Origin: DASYSA01 sp036003885
GTDB taxonomy: Bacteria; Acidobacteriota; Blastocatellia; UBA7656
Assembly: GCA_036003885.1 (NCBI GenBank)
Contig: DASYSA010000137.1
Span: 1-22,473, forward strand
DNA length: 22,473 nt
Direction: 5' to 3'
Shown: one piece after another, positions 15,539-22,473 of the stretch
How positions within the stretch are numbered: the stretch's first letter is position 1
How the letters are laid out: each line of letters opens with the position of its first letter
Position numbers and translations under genes: made by a program
The notes under the pieces: generated by a model
The model's input: the letters and a program-made list of their open reading frames with translations, nothing else
What the model was told of the DNA's origin: nothing
Database searches by the model: none

Positions 15539-16273
15539 ATGGACAAGGACGAAGTACTGGCGTGGCTCCAGAAAAAGGGGACCAGGGCCACGATCGAGGG
15601 AATGGCCCGCTACAGTATTGAAGCCAAACACGCGTTCGGCGTGCCGATGGGGACGTTGCTGACACTGGCGAAGCGGCTGGGGACGGACCATGCCCTGGCG
15701 ATTGCGTTGTGGGAGAGCGGATGGTACGAGGCGCGCTTACTCGCCTCGCTTGTGGGCGATCCGGAGCGCGTGACGCGCCGCGAGATGAATGCGTGGGCTG
15801 CCAGCTTCGAGAACTGGGCGGACTGCGACACGGTCTGTTTCAAGCTCTGGGACCGAACGCCGTTCGCATGGGGGAAGGCGCGCCAGTGGGCGGGCTCTCC
15901 GCGGGAGTTCGTCAAGCGCGCCGCTTTTGCGCTCATGGCGTGCCTGGCTCTCCACGACAAAGCCGCTTTGGATGAGCAATTCTTAGACTTGCTGCCGCTC
16001 ATCGAGAAAGGCGGGCAGGATGAACGCAACTTCGTAAAGAAGGGCGTGAGCTGGGCCCTCCGCTCCATCGGGAGGCGCAATTTGGCACTCAACGCGGCCG
16101 CCCTGGCGACGGCCAGGAGACTGGCGCTGTCGAATGAAGCAGCGCCCCGATGGGTCGGCAAAGATGCGCTCCGCGAGTTGGCGAGCCCAAAAGTGCGGGC
16201 GCAGCTCGCTCGCCGGGCCTACCGTGTTGACGAGCTGAAGACCGACGAGAAAAAACGCACACGCACGAAGTGA
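15539..16273 (+). CDS. DNA alkylation repair (AlkD-like) HEAT-repeat protein
   Basis: This 244-residue all-helical protein resembles AlkD, a HEAT-repeat DNA glycosylase that removes N3- and N7-alkylated purines. Visible family segments are EARLLASLVGDPERVTRREMNAWAASFENWADCDTVC (residues 64-100) and REFVKRAAFALMACLA. The W93-x-D95-x-D97 cluster lies where AlkD places its catalytic Trp and Asp. DERNFVKKGVSWALRSIGRRN is the conserved late helix pair. Length is typical (about 220-245). It lies last in the ArsR-led set, 9 bp after the membrane protein gene, and converges with the CoA-transferase gene after 37 bp. Some family members lack glycosylase activity, so the reaction is inferred. Confidence 0.88.
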   Translation: MDKDEVLAWLQKKGTRATIEGMARYSIEAKHAFGVPMGTLLTLAKRLGTDHALAIALWESGWYEARLLASLVGDPERVTRREMNAWAASFENWADCDTVCFKLWDRTPFAWGKARQWAGSPREFVKRAAFALMACLALHDKAALDEQFLDLLPLIEKGGQDERNFVKKGVSWALRSIGRRNLALNAAALATARRLALSNEAAPRWVGKDALRELASPKVRAQLARRAYRVDELKTDEKKRTRTK

Positions 16274-16310
16274 TTGGAGAGATCCCCGATGAAACAACAG
16301 CATTACCCCC

Positions 16311-17495
16311 TCAGATCGCCCCACTCTCTCGCAGGCCGTCGATCTCATCCGTGCTGAAGCCGAGCTCCCTCAGGACTTCGTCTGTGTGCTCGCCCAGCAT
16401 CGGTGGGCGATGGCGTACACTTCCAGGAGTCTCGCTCAATCGAACGGGTGTGTCGGACAGCGGGATCGGTTTGGCGGCGCCGGGATGGTCAACTTCGCGA
16501 AAGAGATTGCGCGCGGCGACCTGAGGGTCGCTCAATACCTCGCCCAGATCAAACACAGGTCCGCAGGGAATTCGGGCGTGTTCCATCTCGGCGACGACCT
16601 CATCGCGCGAACGTGCGGCGCACCATGCCGACATGGCCTCGTTTATGATCTCGCAGTTCTTCGCTCGCGTGATATCGTCTTTGAAGCGCGGGTCGTCGAT
16701 CAAGTCTTCGCGGCGCACCAGTCTACACCACCGCCGGAACATCGCGGCTCCAATAGTGGGCACGATGATCCATCCGTCACGCGCGTGGTAGACGTCGCTT
16801 GGCGCCGTGTAGAAGCTGGTGTTGCCCTTCTGCTCGCGCTTGATTCCGGTGACAGCTCTCTCCATCAGCAGGGGCTGCATGAAGGTCACGCCGGTTGCAA
16901 GCAGCGATACGTCTATCAACTGGCCGCGCCCGGTCTTCAGACGTTCGTACAGCGCCGCCATTGCGCCGAACGCCGCGTGAAGCGCAGTGCCATAATCGAC
17001 CCACGACACGATGGAACGCACGGGGACGTTCGAGAAGCCGGTCAGGCTCATCGAGCCGCTCATGGCCTGCACCACTCCATCGAAGCCCACTCGATCGGTA
17101 TAGGGACCGTCGGGACCGAAGGCCGAAGCCATCACCAGGATGATCTCCTCTTTGATTGCGCGAACAGAGTCGTAGTCAAGACCGAGCTTCTTCATGATCT
17201 CGAGTGGCAAGTTTACTACCGCGATGTCGGCGCTTTTGATGAGTCGGCGGATAACCTCGGCGCTCTGCGGATGGGAGGGGTCGAGCGTGATGCCGCGCTT
17301 ATTGCGATTCATGTTCAGGAAAAGGCCGCCTTCACCCGTCTCGACCACTGGGCCGACGTAGCGGTCCTCTCCCCCCTGGCGTCTTTCGACCCGAATCACG
17401 TCTGCACCCATGTCTGCGAGCAGCATCGCGCAGTAAGGCCCGGCGATAAAGCGGCCGAAGTCGACCACGCGGATTCCTTCAAGGGGTCCCGGCAT
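16311..17495 (-). CDS. Family III CoA-transferase (CaiB/BaiF, formyl-CoA transferase-like)
   Basis: This 394-residue enzyme moves CoA between carboxylic acids in the cytosol. The N-terminal block LEGIRVVDFGRFIAGPYCAMLLADMGADVIRVERRQGGEDRYVGP is diagnostic. The catalytic aspartate is most likely D167, in SIVSWVDYGTALHAAFGAMAALYER, which forms the acyl-aspartyl intermediate in this family. Other matches are NRNKRGITLD and the late GEHTDEVLRELGFS. Length is typical (about 390-430). The substrate is unknown. It is divergent from glpD across a 250-bp gap holding a large imperfect palindrome, and shares no obvious operon with its neighbours. Confidence 0.93.
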   Translation of the reverse strand: MPGPLEGIRVVDFGRFIAGPYCAMLLADMGADVIRVERRQGGEDRYVGPVVETGEGGLFLNMNRNKRGITLDPSHPQSAEVIRRLIKSADIAVVNLPLEIMKKLGLDYDSVRAIKEEIILVMASAFGPDGPYTDRVGFDGVVQAMSGSMSLTGFSNVPVRSIVSWVDYGTALHAAFGAMAALYERLKTGRGQLIDVSLLATGVTFMQPLLMERAVTGIKREQKGNTSFYTAPSDVYHARDGWIIVPTIGAAMFRRWCRLVRREDLIDDPRFKDDITRAKNCEIINEAMSAWCAARSRDEVVAEMEHARIPCGPVFDLGEVLSDPQVAARNLFREVDHPGAAKPIPLSDTPVRLSETPGSVRHRPPMLGEHTDEVLRELGFSTDEIDGLRESGAI

Positions 17496-17593
17496 TCTGG
17501 CTCACCTTACTCCTTTAGCGGGAACTCTGTGACCGCGCAGCATCCTACCTTTTGCGCTGCCTTAATTCAACAGACGATTAGTCCGCAGACTCG

Positions 17594-17691
17594 ATCCGCA
17601 GATGTCGCAGATTTCGCAGATAAGAAAAGAAGGAATGGGCGATTCCTCCGGTCTTCGTTTCTTATCTGTGCCATCTGCGCAATCTGCGGAT
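17594..17691. repeat. Large imperfect palindrome built of CGCAGAT-type repeats
   Basis: The left arm (17594-17633) contains three short-period units: ATCCGCAGAT, GTCGCAGATT and TCGCAGATAAG, with a spacing of 9-10 bp. The right arm (17652-17691) is its reverse complement with about 34 of 40 positions matching, including a run of eleven (CAGATAAGAAA). The centre contains a smaller GGAAT/ATTCC stem. The element occupies the middle of the gap (17496-17748) between the divergent CoA-transferase and glpD genes. Any promoters for these must overlap or flank it, but I could not identify them with confidence. Confidence 0.9.
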
Positions 17692-17748
17692 GAATCAATC
17701 TGTGGATGCCCTCTTTTTTGACCACGAGACATTAGTTGTCTTACAGTG

Positions 17749-19350
17749 ATGATAACAATGCCTGAACCCCATTCCGACACCGCGAGATTCTCGCTCGATA
17801 CGAGGGCCGCCGCCATCCGGCGCATGGGCCGCGACACCTTTGACCTCGCAATCATCGGCGGGGGCATAACCGGGGCAGGCATTGCGCTCGATGCAGTCTC
17901 GCGCGGGCTTTCGGTTGCGTTGATAGAGAAGAGCGACTTCGCGAGCGGGACCAGTTCGCGTTCATCCAAGCTGATACACGGAGGATTGCGCTACCTCGAA
18001 CATCTGGAGTTTTCGCTGGTCCGCGAAGCCCTGCGCGAGCGCGCGACGCTCACCAGGCTCGCGCCGCATCTGAGCGAGCCGCTCGCATTTCTGGTCCCAC
18101 TTTACAAAGCTGGTATTCCCTCGGCCCTTGGAAACAGCAGATTGAAGCTGAGCGTTGGGTTGTGGCTCTACGATTTACTCGCGGGGCGCGAGAATATCGG
18201 CCGGCACAGATGGGTCAGTCGCGAAGAGGCGCTTCGGCTTGCGCCCCGGCTGCAGTCGAACGGGCTGAGAGGCGGCTTCGTTTACTACGACTGTCTGACG
18301 AACGACTCGCGGCTGGTGATCGAGGTGATCAAGACCGCAGCCAGCCGAGGAGCGGCCATAGCCAACTATGCTGCTGCGCGGGGCCTGACAAAGGACGGTC
18401 GGCGTGTATCCGGGATCAATCTCGAAGACAGGCTCACCGGTGAAACCGTGACTCTGCGAGCCGGAGTCGTGGTGAATGCGGCGGGTGTGTGGTCGGATGA
18501 AGTTTCGCATTTGGACAACGCTGAAGCGCCTGGAAGGCTTCGGCCATCCAAGGGAATCCACGTAGTGATGCCCTCGGAGAAGTTTGACAACCAACAGATC
18601 GCGGTCCTGATCCCGTCGCTGGGTGAGAGTCGCTTCTTGTTTGTGATCCCCTGGTGCGGCCGTACCGTTATTGGCACGACGGACAGCGACTATTCGGGTG
18701 AGCTGGATGAGCCGCTTGCCGAGGAGGCCGAAGTCGCTCGAGTCGTCGAGTCTGCCGCAGGCTCCTTTCCCGCGGCCGGGATTTCGGATGACGACGTCAT
18801 CAGCACCTTTGCCGGGTTGCGGCCGTTGGTCAGCGCGAATGGCGAATCGACTGCAGAGGTCTCCAGAAAGGAAGAGATATTCGAGAGCGAGTCGGGATTG
18901 ATCACGATCATCGGCGGCAAGTTGACGACGTATCGTCATATGGCCGAGCGAGTGGTCGATCTCGCTGTGAAGAGTGTGGCGCATGCGATGCCCAGCGTGA
19001 CAAGTCAGATCCCACTCGCCGCCGGCGAAAAACTTGCAGCGGACATCGACGTGCAAGCTTCGAGCGCAGCCGCCGAGTTTGAAGCGCCTGTCGAGCTGGT
19101 CAGGCACCTGATGCGGAGTTACGGCGGGAACTTTCGCGTGGTCCTTGAGATCACCGGCGAGTCAGCAGAGTTCAAGGAGCGCTTGATTGAAGGGCTTCCA
19201 CACATTGCCGCCGAGGTTGTGTATGCCGGCCGCTACGAGATGGCGGCTACCGCGGCGGACTTTCTTGTGCGCCGCACACGCATAGCGTTGCTGGCCCGCG
19301 ACCATGGAGTCTCGTGTGTGGGCCGGGTGGCCGAGTTGCTGGGAGGATAA
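17749..19350 (+). CDS. glpD: Aerobic glycerol-3-phosphate dehydrogenase (FAD-dependent)
   Basis: This 533-residue flavoprotein oxidises sn-glycerol-3-phosphate to dihydroxyacetone phosphate at the inner face of the membrane and reduces quinone. The FAD motif FDLAIIGGGITGAGIALDAVSRG is near residues 26-48. It is followed by the diagnostic SDFASGTSSRSSKLIHGGLRYLEHLEFSLVREALRERATL. Further matches are RPSKGIHVV, VIPWCGRTVIGTTDSDYSG and GGKLTTYRHMAE, with a C-terminal DUF-like helical domain ending in FLVRRTRIALLARDHG. Length is normal for GlpD (500-550). ATG at 17749 or an overlapping GTG at 17746 are both possible starts, and no ribosome binding site is evident. It converges with the peroxiredoxin gene, with only a heptad array in the 25-bp gap. 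Confidence 0.95.
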   Translation: MITMPEPHSDTARFSLDTRAAAIRRMGRDTFDLAIIGGGITGAGIALDAVSRGLSVALIEKSDFASGTSSRSSKLIHGGLRYLEHLEFSLVREALRERATLTRLAPHLSEPLAFLVPLYKAGIPSALGNSRLKLSVGLWLYDLLAGRENIGRHRWVSREEALRLAPRLQSNGLRGGFVYYDCLTNDSRLVIEVIKTAASRGAAIANYAAARGLTKDGRRVSGINLEDRLTGETVTLRAGVVVNAAGVWSDEVSHLDNAEAPGRLRPSKGIHVVMPSEKFDNQQIAVLIPSLGESRFLFVIPWCGRTVIGTTDSDYSGELDEPLAEEAEVARVVESAAGSFPAAGISDDDVISTFAGLRPLVSANGESTAEVSRKEEIFESESGLITIIGGKLTTYRHMAERVVDLAVKSVAHAMPSVTSQIPLAAGEKLAADIDVQASSAAAEFEAPVELVRHLMRSYGGNFRVVLEITGESAEFKERLIEGLPHIAAEVVYAGRYEMAATAADFLVRRTRIALLARDHGVSCVGRVAELLGG

Positions 19351-19351
19351 C

Positions 19352-19372
19352 TTCGAAATTCGAAATTCGAAA
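19352..19372. repeat. Three TTCGAAA heptads filling a 25-bp convergent gap
   Basis: Three perfect tandem copies of TTCGAAA cover 19352-19372. The gap between the glpD stop (19350) and the peroxiredoxin stop (19376) is 25 bp, so the array fills almost all of it. The heptad is the reverse complement of the one seen at 10479-10507. Confidence 0.9.
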
Positions 19373-19375
19373 TTA

Positions 19376-19836
19376 CTAGAGCTGATCCAGCTTCTCGAGA
19401 ACCTCTTTGCTGTGCTCGGCGACATTCACCTTGTTGAAAACGTGGGCCACCCGGCCCTGCTCATCGATGATGAAGGTAGTACGTTTCACGCCCCATGTTT
19501 TCCGGCCGTACATGTTCTTCTCTTGCCACACACCGTACGCGTCGGCCAGTTTGTGCTCGGGGTCGGAAAGCAATGGAAAGGTCAGGTCGTACTTCTCGCG
19601 GAAGCGCTGATGCGATTTCTCATCGTCCGTCGATACGCCAATGACCACCGCGTTCTTGCGTTGAATCTTCGTAGAATCCGCCTGGAATGCGCAGGCCTCT
19701 TTAGTGCACCCGGCGTCAGATCGCGCGGATAGAAGTAGAGCACCACTCTCTTGCCCTTGAAGTCCGATAGCTTTACGGCCCGTCCGTCCGCGTCTTTCAG
19801 GTTGATTTGAGGAGCCTTGTCTCCGACTGATATCAC
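19376..19836 (-). pseudogene. bcp: Bcp/PrxQ thiol peroxidase interrupted by a one-base frameshift
   Basis: Two frames together encode a complete atypical 2-Cys peroxiredoxin of about 153 residues, near the E. coli Bcp length of 156. Frame one, from GTG at 19836, gives MISVGDKAPQINLKDADG and continues to YFYPRDLTPG. The second frame continues with CTKEACAFQ, then GVSTDDEKS, LLSDPEHKLADAYGVW and FIIDEQGRVAHVF to the stop. The break lies at about 19708-19712, where the PGC codons read CCG-GG-TGC: one base, probably a G from a G-run, is missing. It falls immediately before the peroxidatic cysteine, so the in-frame product would lack both catalytic cysteines. The gene keeps a strong ribosome binding site (AAAGGAGG) and an excellent promoter. 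The reading after the break is well conserved, so a recent mutation or a sequencing/assembly error is likely. No convincing slippery heptamer for programmed shifting is present. Confidence 0.88.
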
Positions 19837-19845
19837 AGGACACTT

Positions 19846-19853
19846 CCTCCTTT
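19846..19853 (-). promoter_or_regulatory. Ribosome binding site deciding the bcp GTG start
   Basis: On the minus strand AAAGGAGG precedes the GTG at 19836 by about nine bases. It supports GTG as the start of the frame giving MISVGDKAP, and argues against a start in the other frame. Confidence 0.8.
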
Positions 19854-19900
19854 AGGAGCTCATACCACGCTGTGCTAGAATTACGGCTTCGTAGAGCGGC

Positions 19901-19929
19901 ATTATATTGTTGCAGTTCCCCTCAGTCAA
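19901..19929 (-). promoter_or_regulatory. Near-consensus sigma-70-type promoter for bcp
   Basis: On the minus strand TTGACT (complement of 19924-19929) and a perfect TATAAT (complement of 19901-19906) are separated by 17 bp. Transcription would start near 19894, leaving a leader of about 58 bases that contains the ribosome binding site. It lies in the 141-bp gap between bcp and the divergent cytochrome gene. Confidence 0.78.
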
Positions 19930-19977
19930 AAAGAGCGGAAACAAGTTTGACCCTATCTCATCTCCGGAGTTCATAGA

Positions 19978-20583
19978 ATGAGTAATGATGATATTCGGTT
20001 CAGCATCATTGGTGTAGCGCTGGGGTTGGTTTTGGGCTTTCTTATAGGCAACTGGACCACGCCCCACGGCGGAACATCTGAAAGGACAGCAACCGCAGGC
20101 GAAACCTCGAGGTCGGTGAACGCGCCACGCGAGTCCGAACTCCCCGCCGGGCACCCCCCGATAACTCCCGGGGAAACGGTCCGCGCGGGGCCGCTTCCCG
20201 CCGGTAGCGAGGGCGAAATCCCGAGCCCCCCAACGGCGTCGGCGCCCGCCTCGGCCTCAGGTGAATCGGTTGTCCTGCCGTCGCTTGATCCACTGCCCGC
20301 CTCCAGTAGTGAGCTGCGCGCCGAGAAGAAGTACAAGAACATCCAGATGTTCAAGGGGTTACCTGCCGACCGGATCGAAAGCATAATGTTTGCCTTCAAA
20401 AACTCGCTCGGCGTCGAGTGTACTTACTGCCACGTCAAGGATCAGTTCGAGAAGGACGACAAGACGATGAAGCAGACTGCGCGCAAGATGATCTCGATCG
20501 TGCGCGATTCCAACGCCAAGTTGGGCTCCGCCCGAGTCTCGTGTTTCACCTGTCACCGCGGCCAGCCACGTCCGGCGGAATAG
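19978..20583 (+). CDS. Membrane-anchored di-haem c-type cytochrome (reaction-centre cytochrome c subunit-like)
   Basis: This 201-residue protein has an N-terminal anchor (about residues 7-26), a long Pro/Ala/Ser/Glu-rich linker (27-112) and a compact C-terminal haem domain. Two haem-attachment motifs are present: C148-T-Y-C-H152 and C189-F-T-C-H193. The segment KNIQMFKGLPADRIESIMFAFKNSLGVECTYCH matches the domain named after the photosynthetic reaction centre cytochrome c subunit. That domain is also widespread in non-photosynthetic Acidobacteriota and their relatives. It probably carries electrons at the outer face of the cytoplasmic membrane. GGAG at 19966-19969 supports the start. Partners are unknown; the next gene, ggt, is unlikely to be related functionally. 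Confidence 0.88.
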   Translation: MSNDDIRFSIIGVALGLVLGFLIGNWTTPHGGTSERTATAGETSRSVNAPRESELPAGHPPITPGETVRAGPLPAGSEGEIPSPPTASAPASASGESVVLPSLDPLPASSSELRAEKKYKNIQMFKGLPADRIESIMFAFKNSLGVECTYCHVKDQFEKDDKTMKQTARKMISIVRDSNAKLGSARVSCFTCHRGQPRPAE

Positions 20584-20673
20584 CGCGAAAGCCAGCGGGG
20601 GTAAGGCCATGGCAGCTTGTTCCTTACCTCTTGTGCCTGTCCGCGGAAGCCTGATTCCCAAAGAGGAGGAGCA

Positions 20674-22401
20674 ATGCCACTAGCGACGAAGCGAACTTCC
20701 AGGCGAAGGGTTCTGTGCGGGTGCTTGTCACTGGCGGCTCTGGTGTTTATGTCGATCCCAAGCGAATTCGCACGGTCCGATGACGGCAATCACGCGACGC
20801 AGCCAAAGGCCGGGCGCTCGGTAGTGAGGGCGCAGCACGGAATGGTGGCATCGAGCCAGCCGCTCGCGTCACAAGTCGGCCTCGAGATACTAAAGCGAGG
20901 TGGCAACGCCGTCGATGCCGCAATCGCAATGGCCGCGGTCCTCAACGTCACCGAACCCATGATGACCGGCATCGGCGGAGACATGTTCGCGCTGGTCTAC
21001 TGGTCCAAGACCGGAGAGCTAAAAGGCCTCAACGGCAGCGGCCGCGCGCCGCGCGCGCTTACCCTCGACTACTTCGCAAAAAAGGGAATCTCCAGCATGC
21101 CCGCAGCCGGCATGGAAACCGTAACCGTGCCCGGCGCGTTTGATGGGTGGGTGACGTTAATCGAGAAGTACGGGACCATGAAGCTCGCCGACCTGTTGGC
21201 GCCTGCCATAGCCTATGCCGAGGACGGATTTCCGGTAATGGAAAAGACCGCGGATGACTGGCAGACGGAGGTTCCTAAACTCCAGAAGAGCGCTGCTGGC
21301 GCTGCGAACTATCTGGTCGACGGACGCGCCCCTCGCGCGGGCGAGATATTCAGGCAGAAGAACCTCGCTAACACCTTTCGCATCCTTGCCCGAGGAGGCC
21401 GCGACGCCTTCTACAAGGGCGAGATCGCCCGCTCGATCGCCGACTACTGCAAGAAGAACGCCGGCTTCATCACGATGGAAGATCTTGCTGCACATCACTC
21501 GGATTGGGTCGAGCCCATCGCGACCACATATCGGGGATACAAGGTCTATGAGATTCCTCCCAACGGACAGGGCCTGACAGCGCTGCTGATGCTGAACATC
21601 CTCGAAGGCTTCGATCTGAAGGCGATGAGCGCGCAGCCGGACCTCTACTATCACACATTGATCGAGGCGACCAAGCTCGCGTTCGCCGACCGGAATCGTT
21701 ATATCGCCGATCCCGCTTTCGCGAAGGTGCCGACCGCTGAATTGCTGTCGAAAGGATATGCCGCTAAGAGGCGCGCGCTGATCGACCCGTCGCGCGCGAT
21801 CCAGTCTCCAACTCCCGGAAACGTGCTCGACAAAGGAGACACGACCTATCTGACGGTCGTAGACAAAGACGGCAATGCCGTTTCGTTTATCAATAGCCTC
21901 TTTGAAGCCTTTGGGTCGGGAGTGGTAGTGGGCGACACGGGGATTGTAATGCAGAGTCGCGGCACAGGTTTTTCCCTCGACCCCAGTCACCCCAATCGTC
22001 TCGAGCCGGGCAAGCGACCGTTCCACACGATAATCCCCGCAATGGTGTTCAAGGACGGCAAGCTTCTAATGTCCTTCGGCGTGATGGGCGGGGCGATTCA
22101 ACCTCAGGGACATGTTCAGGTGCTGGTCAATCTCATAGACCGCGGCATGAATGTTCAGCAGGCCATTGAAGCTCCGCGTTACAGATATATGAGCGGCAAC
22201 GGAGTGCTTTTGGAAGACGAACTCACCGACGGAGTCATCGACCGCCTGATTGAAAGAGGACACCGACGAGCACGCCCGGATGCCGGCTACACCATCAGAG
22301 CTCAAATGGGAGGCGGACAGGCGATCATGATCGACTCTGTGACCGGAACGCTGATGGGCGGCTCAGATTCCCGAAAGGATGGATTGGCGCTCGGGTACTG
22401 A
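20674..22401 (+). CDS. ggt: Exported gamma-glutamyltransferase (glutathione hydrolase family)
   Basis: This 575-residue precursor cleaves gamma-glutamyl bonds such as that of glutathione in the periplasm and is matured by autoproteolysis. The small-subunit nucleophile is T390 in DKGDTTYLTVVDKDGNAVSFI. The oxyanion and substrate region FGVMGGAIQPQGHVQVLVN and the glycine-rich HGMVASSQPLASQVGLEILKRGGNAVDAAIAMA at the N-terminus are classical. The start is placed at the ATG at 20674, directly preceded by GAGGAGGAGC. The longer frame to 20617 has no support. The N-region SRRRVLCGCLSLAALVF is an export signal, possibly twin-arginine. Length is typical (about 570-590). Confidence 0.94.
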   Translation: MPLATKRTSRRRVLCGCLSLAALVFMSIPSEFARSDDGNHATQPKAGRSVVRAQHGMVASSQPLASQVGLEILKRGGNAVDAAIAMAAVLNVTEPMMTGIGGDMFALVYWSKTGELKGLNGSGRAPRALTLDYFAKKGISSMPAAGMETVTVPGAFDGWVTLIEKYGTMKLADLLAPAIAYAEDGFPVMEKTADDWQTEVPKLQKSAAGAANYLVDGRAPRAGEIFRQKNLANTFRILARGGRDAFYKGEIARSIADYCKKNAGFITMEDLAAHHSDWVEPIATTYRGYKVYEIPPNGQGLTALLMLNILEGFDLKAMSAQPDLYYHTLIEATKLAFADRNRYIADPAFAKVPTAELLSKGYAAKRRALIDPSRAIQSPTPGNVLDKGDTTYLTVVDKDGNAVSFINSLFEAFGSGVVVGDTGIVMQSRGTGFSLDPSHPNRLEPGKRPFHTIIPAMVFKDGKLLMSFGVMGGAIQPQGHVQVLVNLIDRGMNVQQAIEAPRYRYMSGNGVLLEDELTDGVIDRLIERGHRRARPDAGYTIRAQMGGGQAIMIDSVTGTLMGGSDSRKDGLALGY

Positions 22402-22404
22402 GGA

Positions 22405-22434
22405 GGAGAAGGGGAGAAGGGGAGAAGGGGTAAG
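22405..22434. repeat. GGAGAAGG octad array after ggt, then window end
   Basis: Three tandem GGAGAAGG units (22405-22428) plus a partial GGTAAG follow the ggt stop. The period is 8 bp, not 7. After it, an ATG at 22466 preceded by GGGAGAG could open another gene, but only eight bases remain, so nothing can be said about it. Confidence 0.85.
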
Positions 22435-22473
22435 ATTGGTTAGGTGGGTGATGGGAGAGTGAAGTATGACTGA

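Noticed and set aside
16386..17693. Long + strand open frame (435 codons) opposite the CoA-transferase
   Set aside because: Antisense to a well-conserved enzyme; long antisense frames are expected in GC-rich coding DNA.
18175..19107. Minus-strand open frame opposite glpD
   Set aside because: Shadow of glpD, which shows all family motifs.
19700..19720. Programmed ribosomal frameshift in bcp
   Set aside because: No X-XXY-YYZ slippery heptamer or downstream pseudoknot is evident, and family members are not known to use frameshifting.
21157..22026. Minus-strand open frame opposite ggt
   Set aside because: Shadow of ggt, whose nucleophile and oxyanion motifs are intact.

Overview
The window looks like a chromosomal stretch from a GC-rich soil bacterium, most plausibly an acidobacterium (Blastocatellia-like). 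This assignment is inference. It rests on a short membrane-anchored di-haem protein of the 'photosynthetic reaction centre cytochrome c subunit' type (19978-20583), which is common in Acidobacteriota. It also fits the mix of catabolic, redox and exported enzymes and the many short-period repeat arrays between genes. I see no rRNA, tRNA, CRISPR array, transposase or phage gene.

Layout. A quinone oxidoreductase and an exported beta-propeller protein lie on the + strand (172-2233). They converge on a long run of eight minus-strand genes (10386 to 2309): MFS transporter, exported esterase, YceI, LutA, LutB, LutC, a PhyH-type 2-oxoglutarate dioxygenase and an LhgO-type 2-hydroxyacid oxidase. Divergent from the transporter is an exported glycerophosphodiester phosphodiesterase (10641-11723). 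It converges on a macrodomain protein across a gene-free stretch holding a 64-bp tandem repeat with three perfect hairpins. The macrodomain gene follows two MaoC/hot-dog genes on the minus strand. Divergent from these is a + strand set with a near-consensus promoter: ArsR regulator, AHSA1/SRPBCC protein, small membrane protein and AlkD-like protein. A family III CoA-transferase (minus) is divergent from glycerol-3-phosphate dehydrogenase GlpD. A Bcp-type peroxiredoxin gene follows on the minus strand. It is broken by a one-base frameshift just before its catalytic cysteine, although it keeps a very good promoter and ribosome binding site. The di-haem cytochrome and an exported gamma-glutamyltransferase close the window.

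Functional themes. The lutABC-phyH-lhgO run joins two 2-hydroxyacid oxidation systems to a dioxygenase of a family whose founding member makes 2-hydroxyacyl products. I read it as a possible 2-hydroxyacid catabolic island. GlpD and the phosphodiesterase suggest use of glycerophosphodiesters, although the two genes are not adjacent.

The most unusual signal is non-coding. At least nine intergenic sites carry short tandem arrays. Six have a period of exactly 7 bp, and the heptad word differs from site to site: GGTTTAT, TAGGATY, ACGTAAA, YTCTGAY and TTCGAAA (the last at two loci). The other three have periods of about 8 to 10 bp. Several form long inverted pairs able to fold into 23-28 bp stems. 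They sit between genes, abut start codons where no Shine-Dalgarno is visible (lhgO, lutB), supply a stop codon (phyH) and may have extended one reading frame (the MaoC-like gene).
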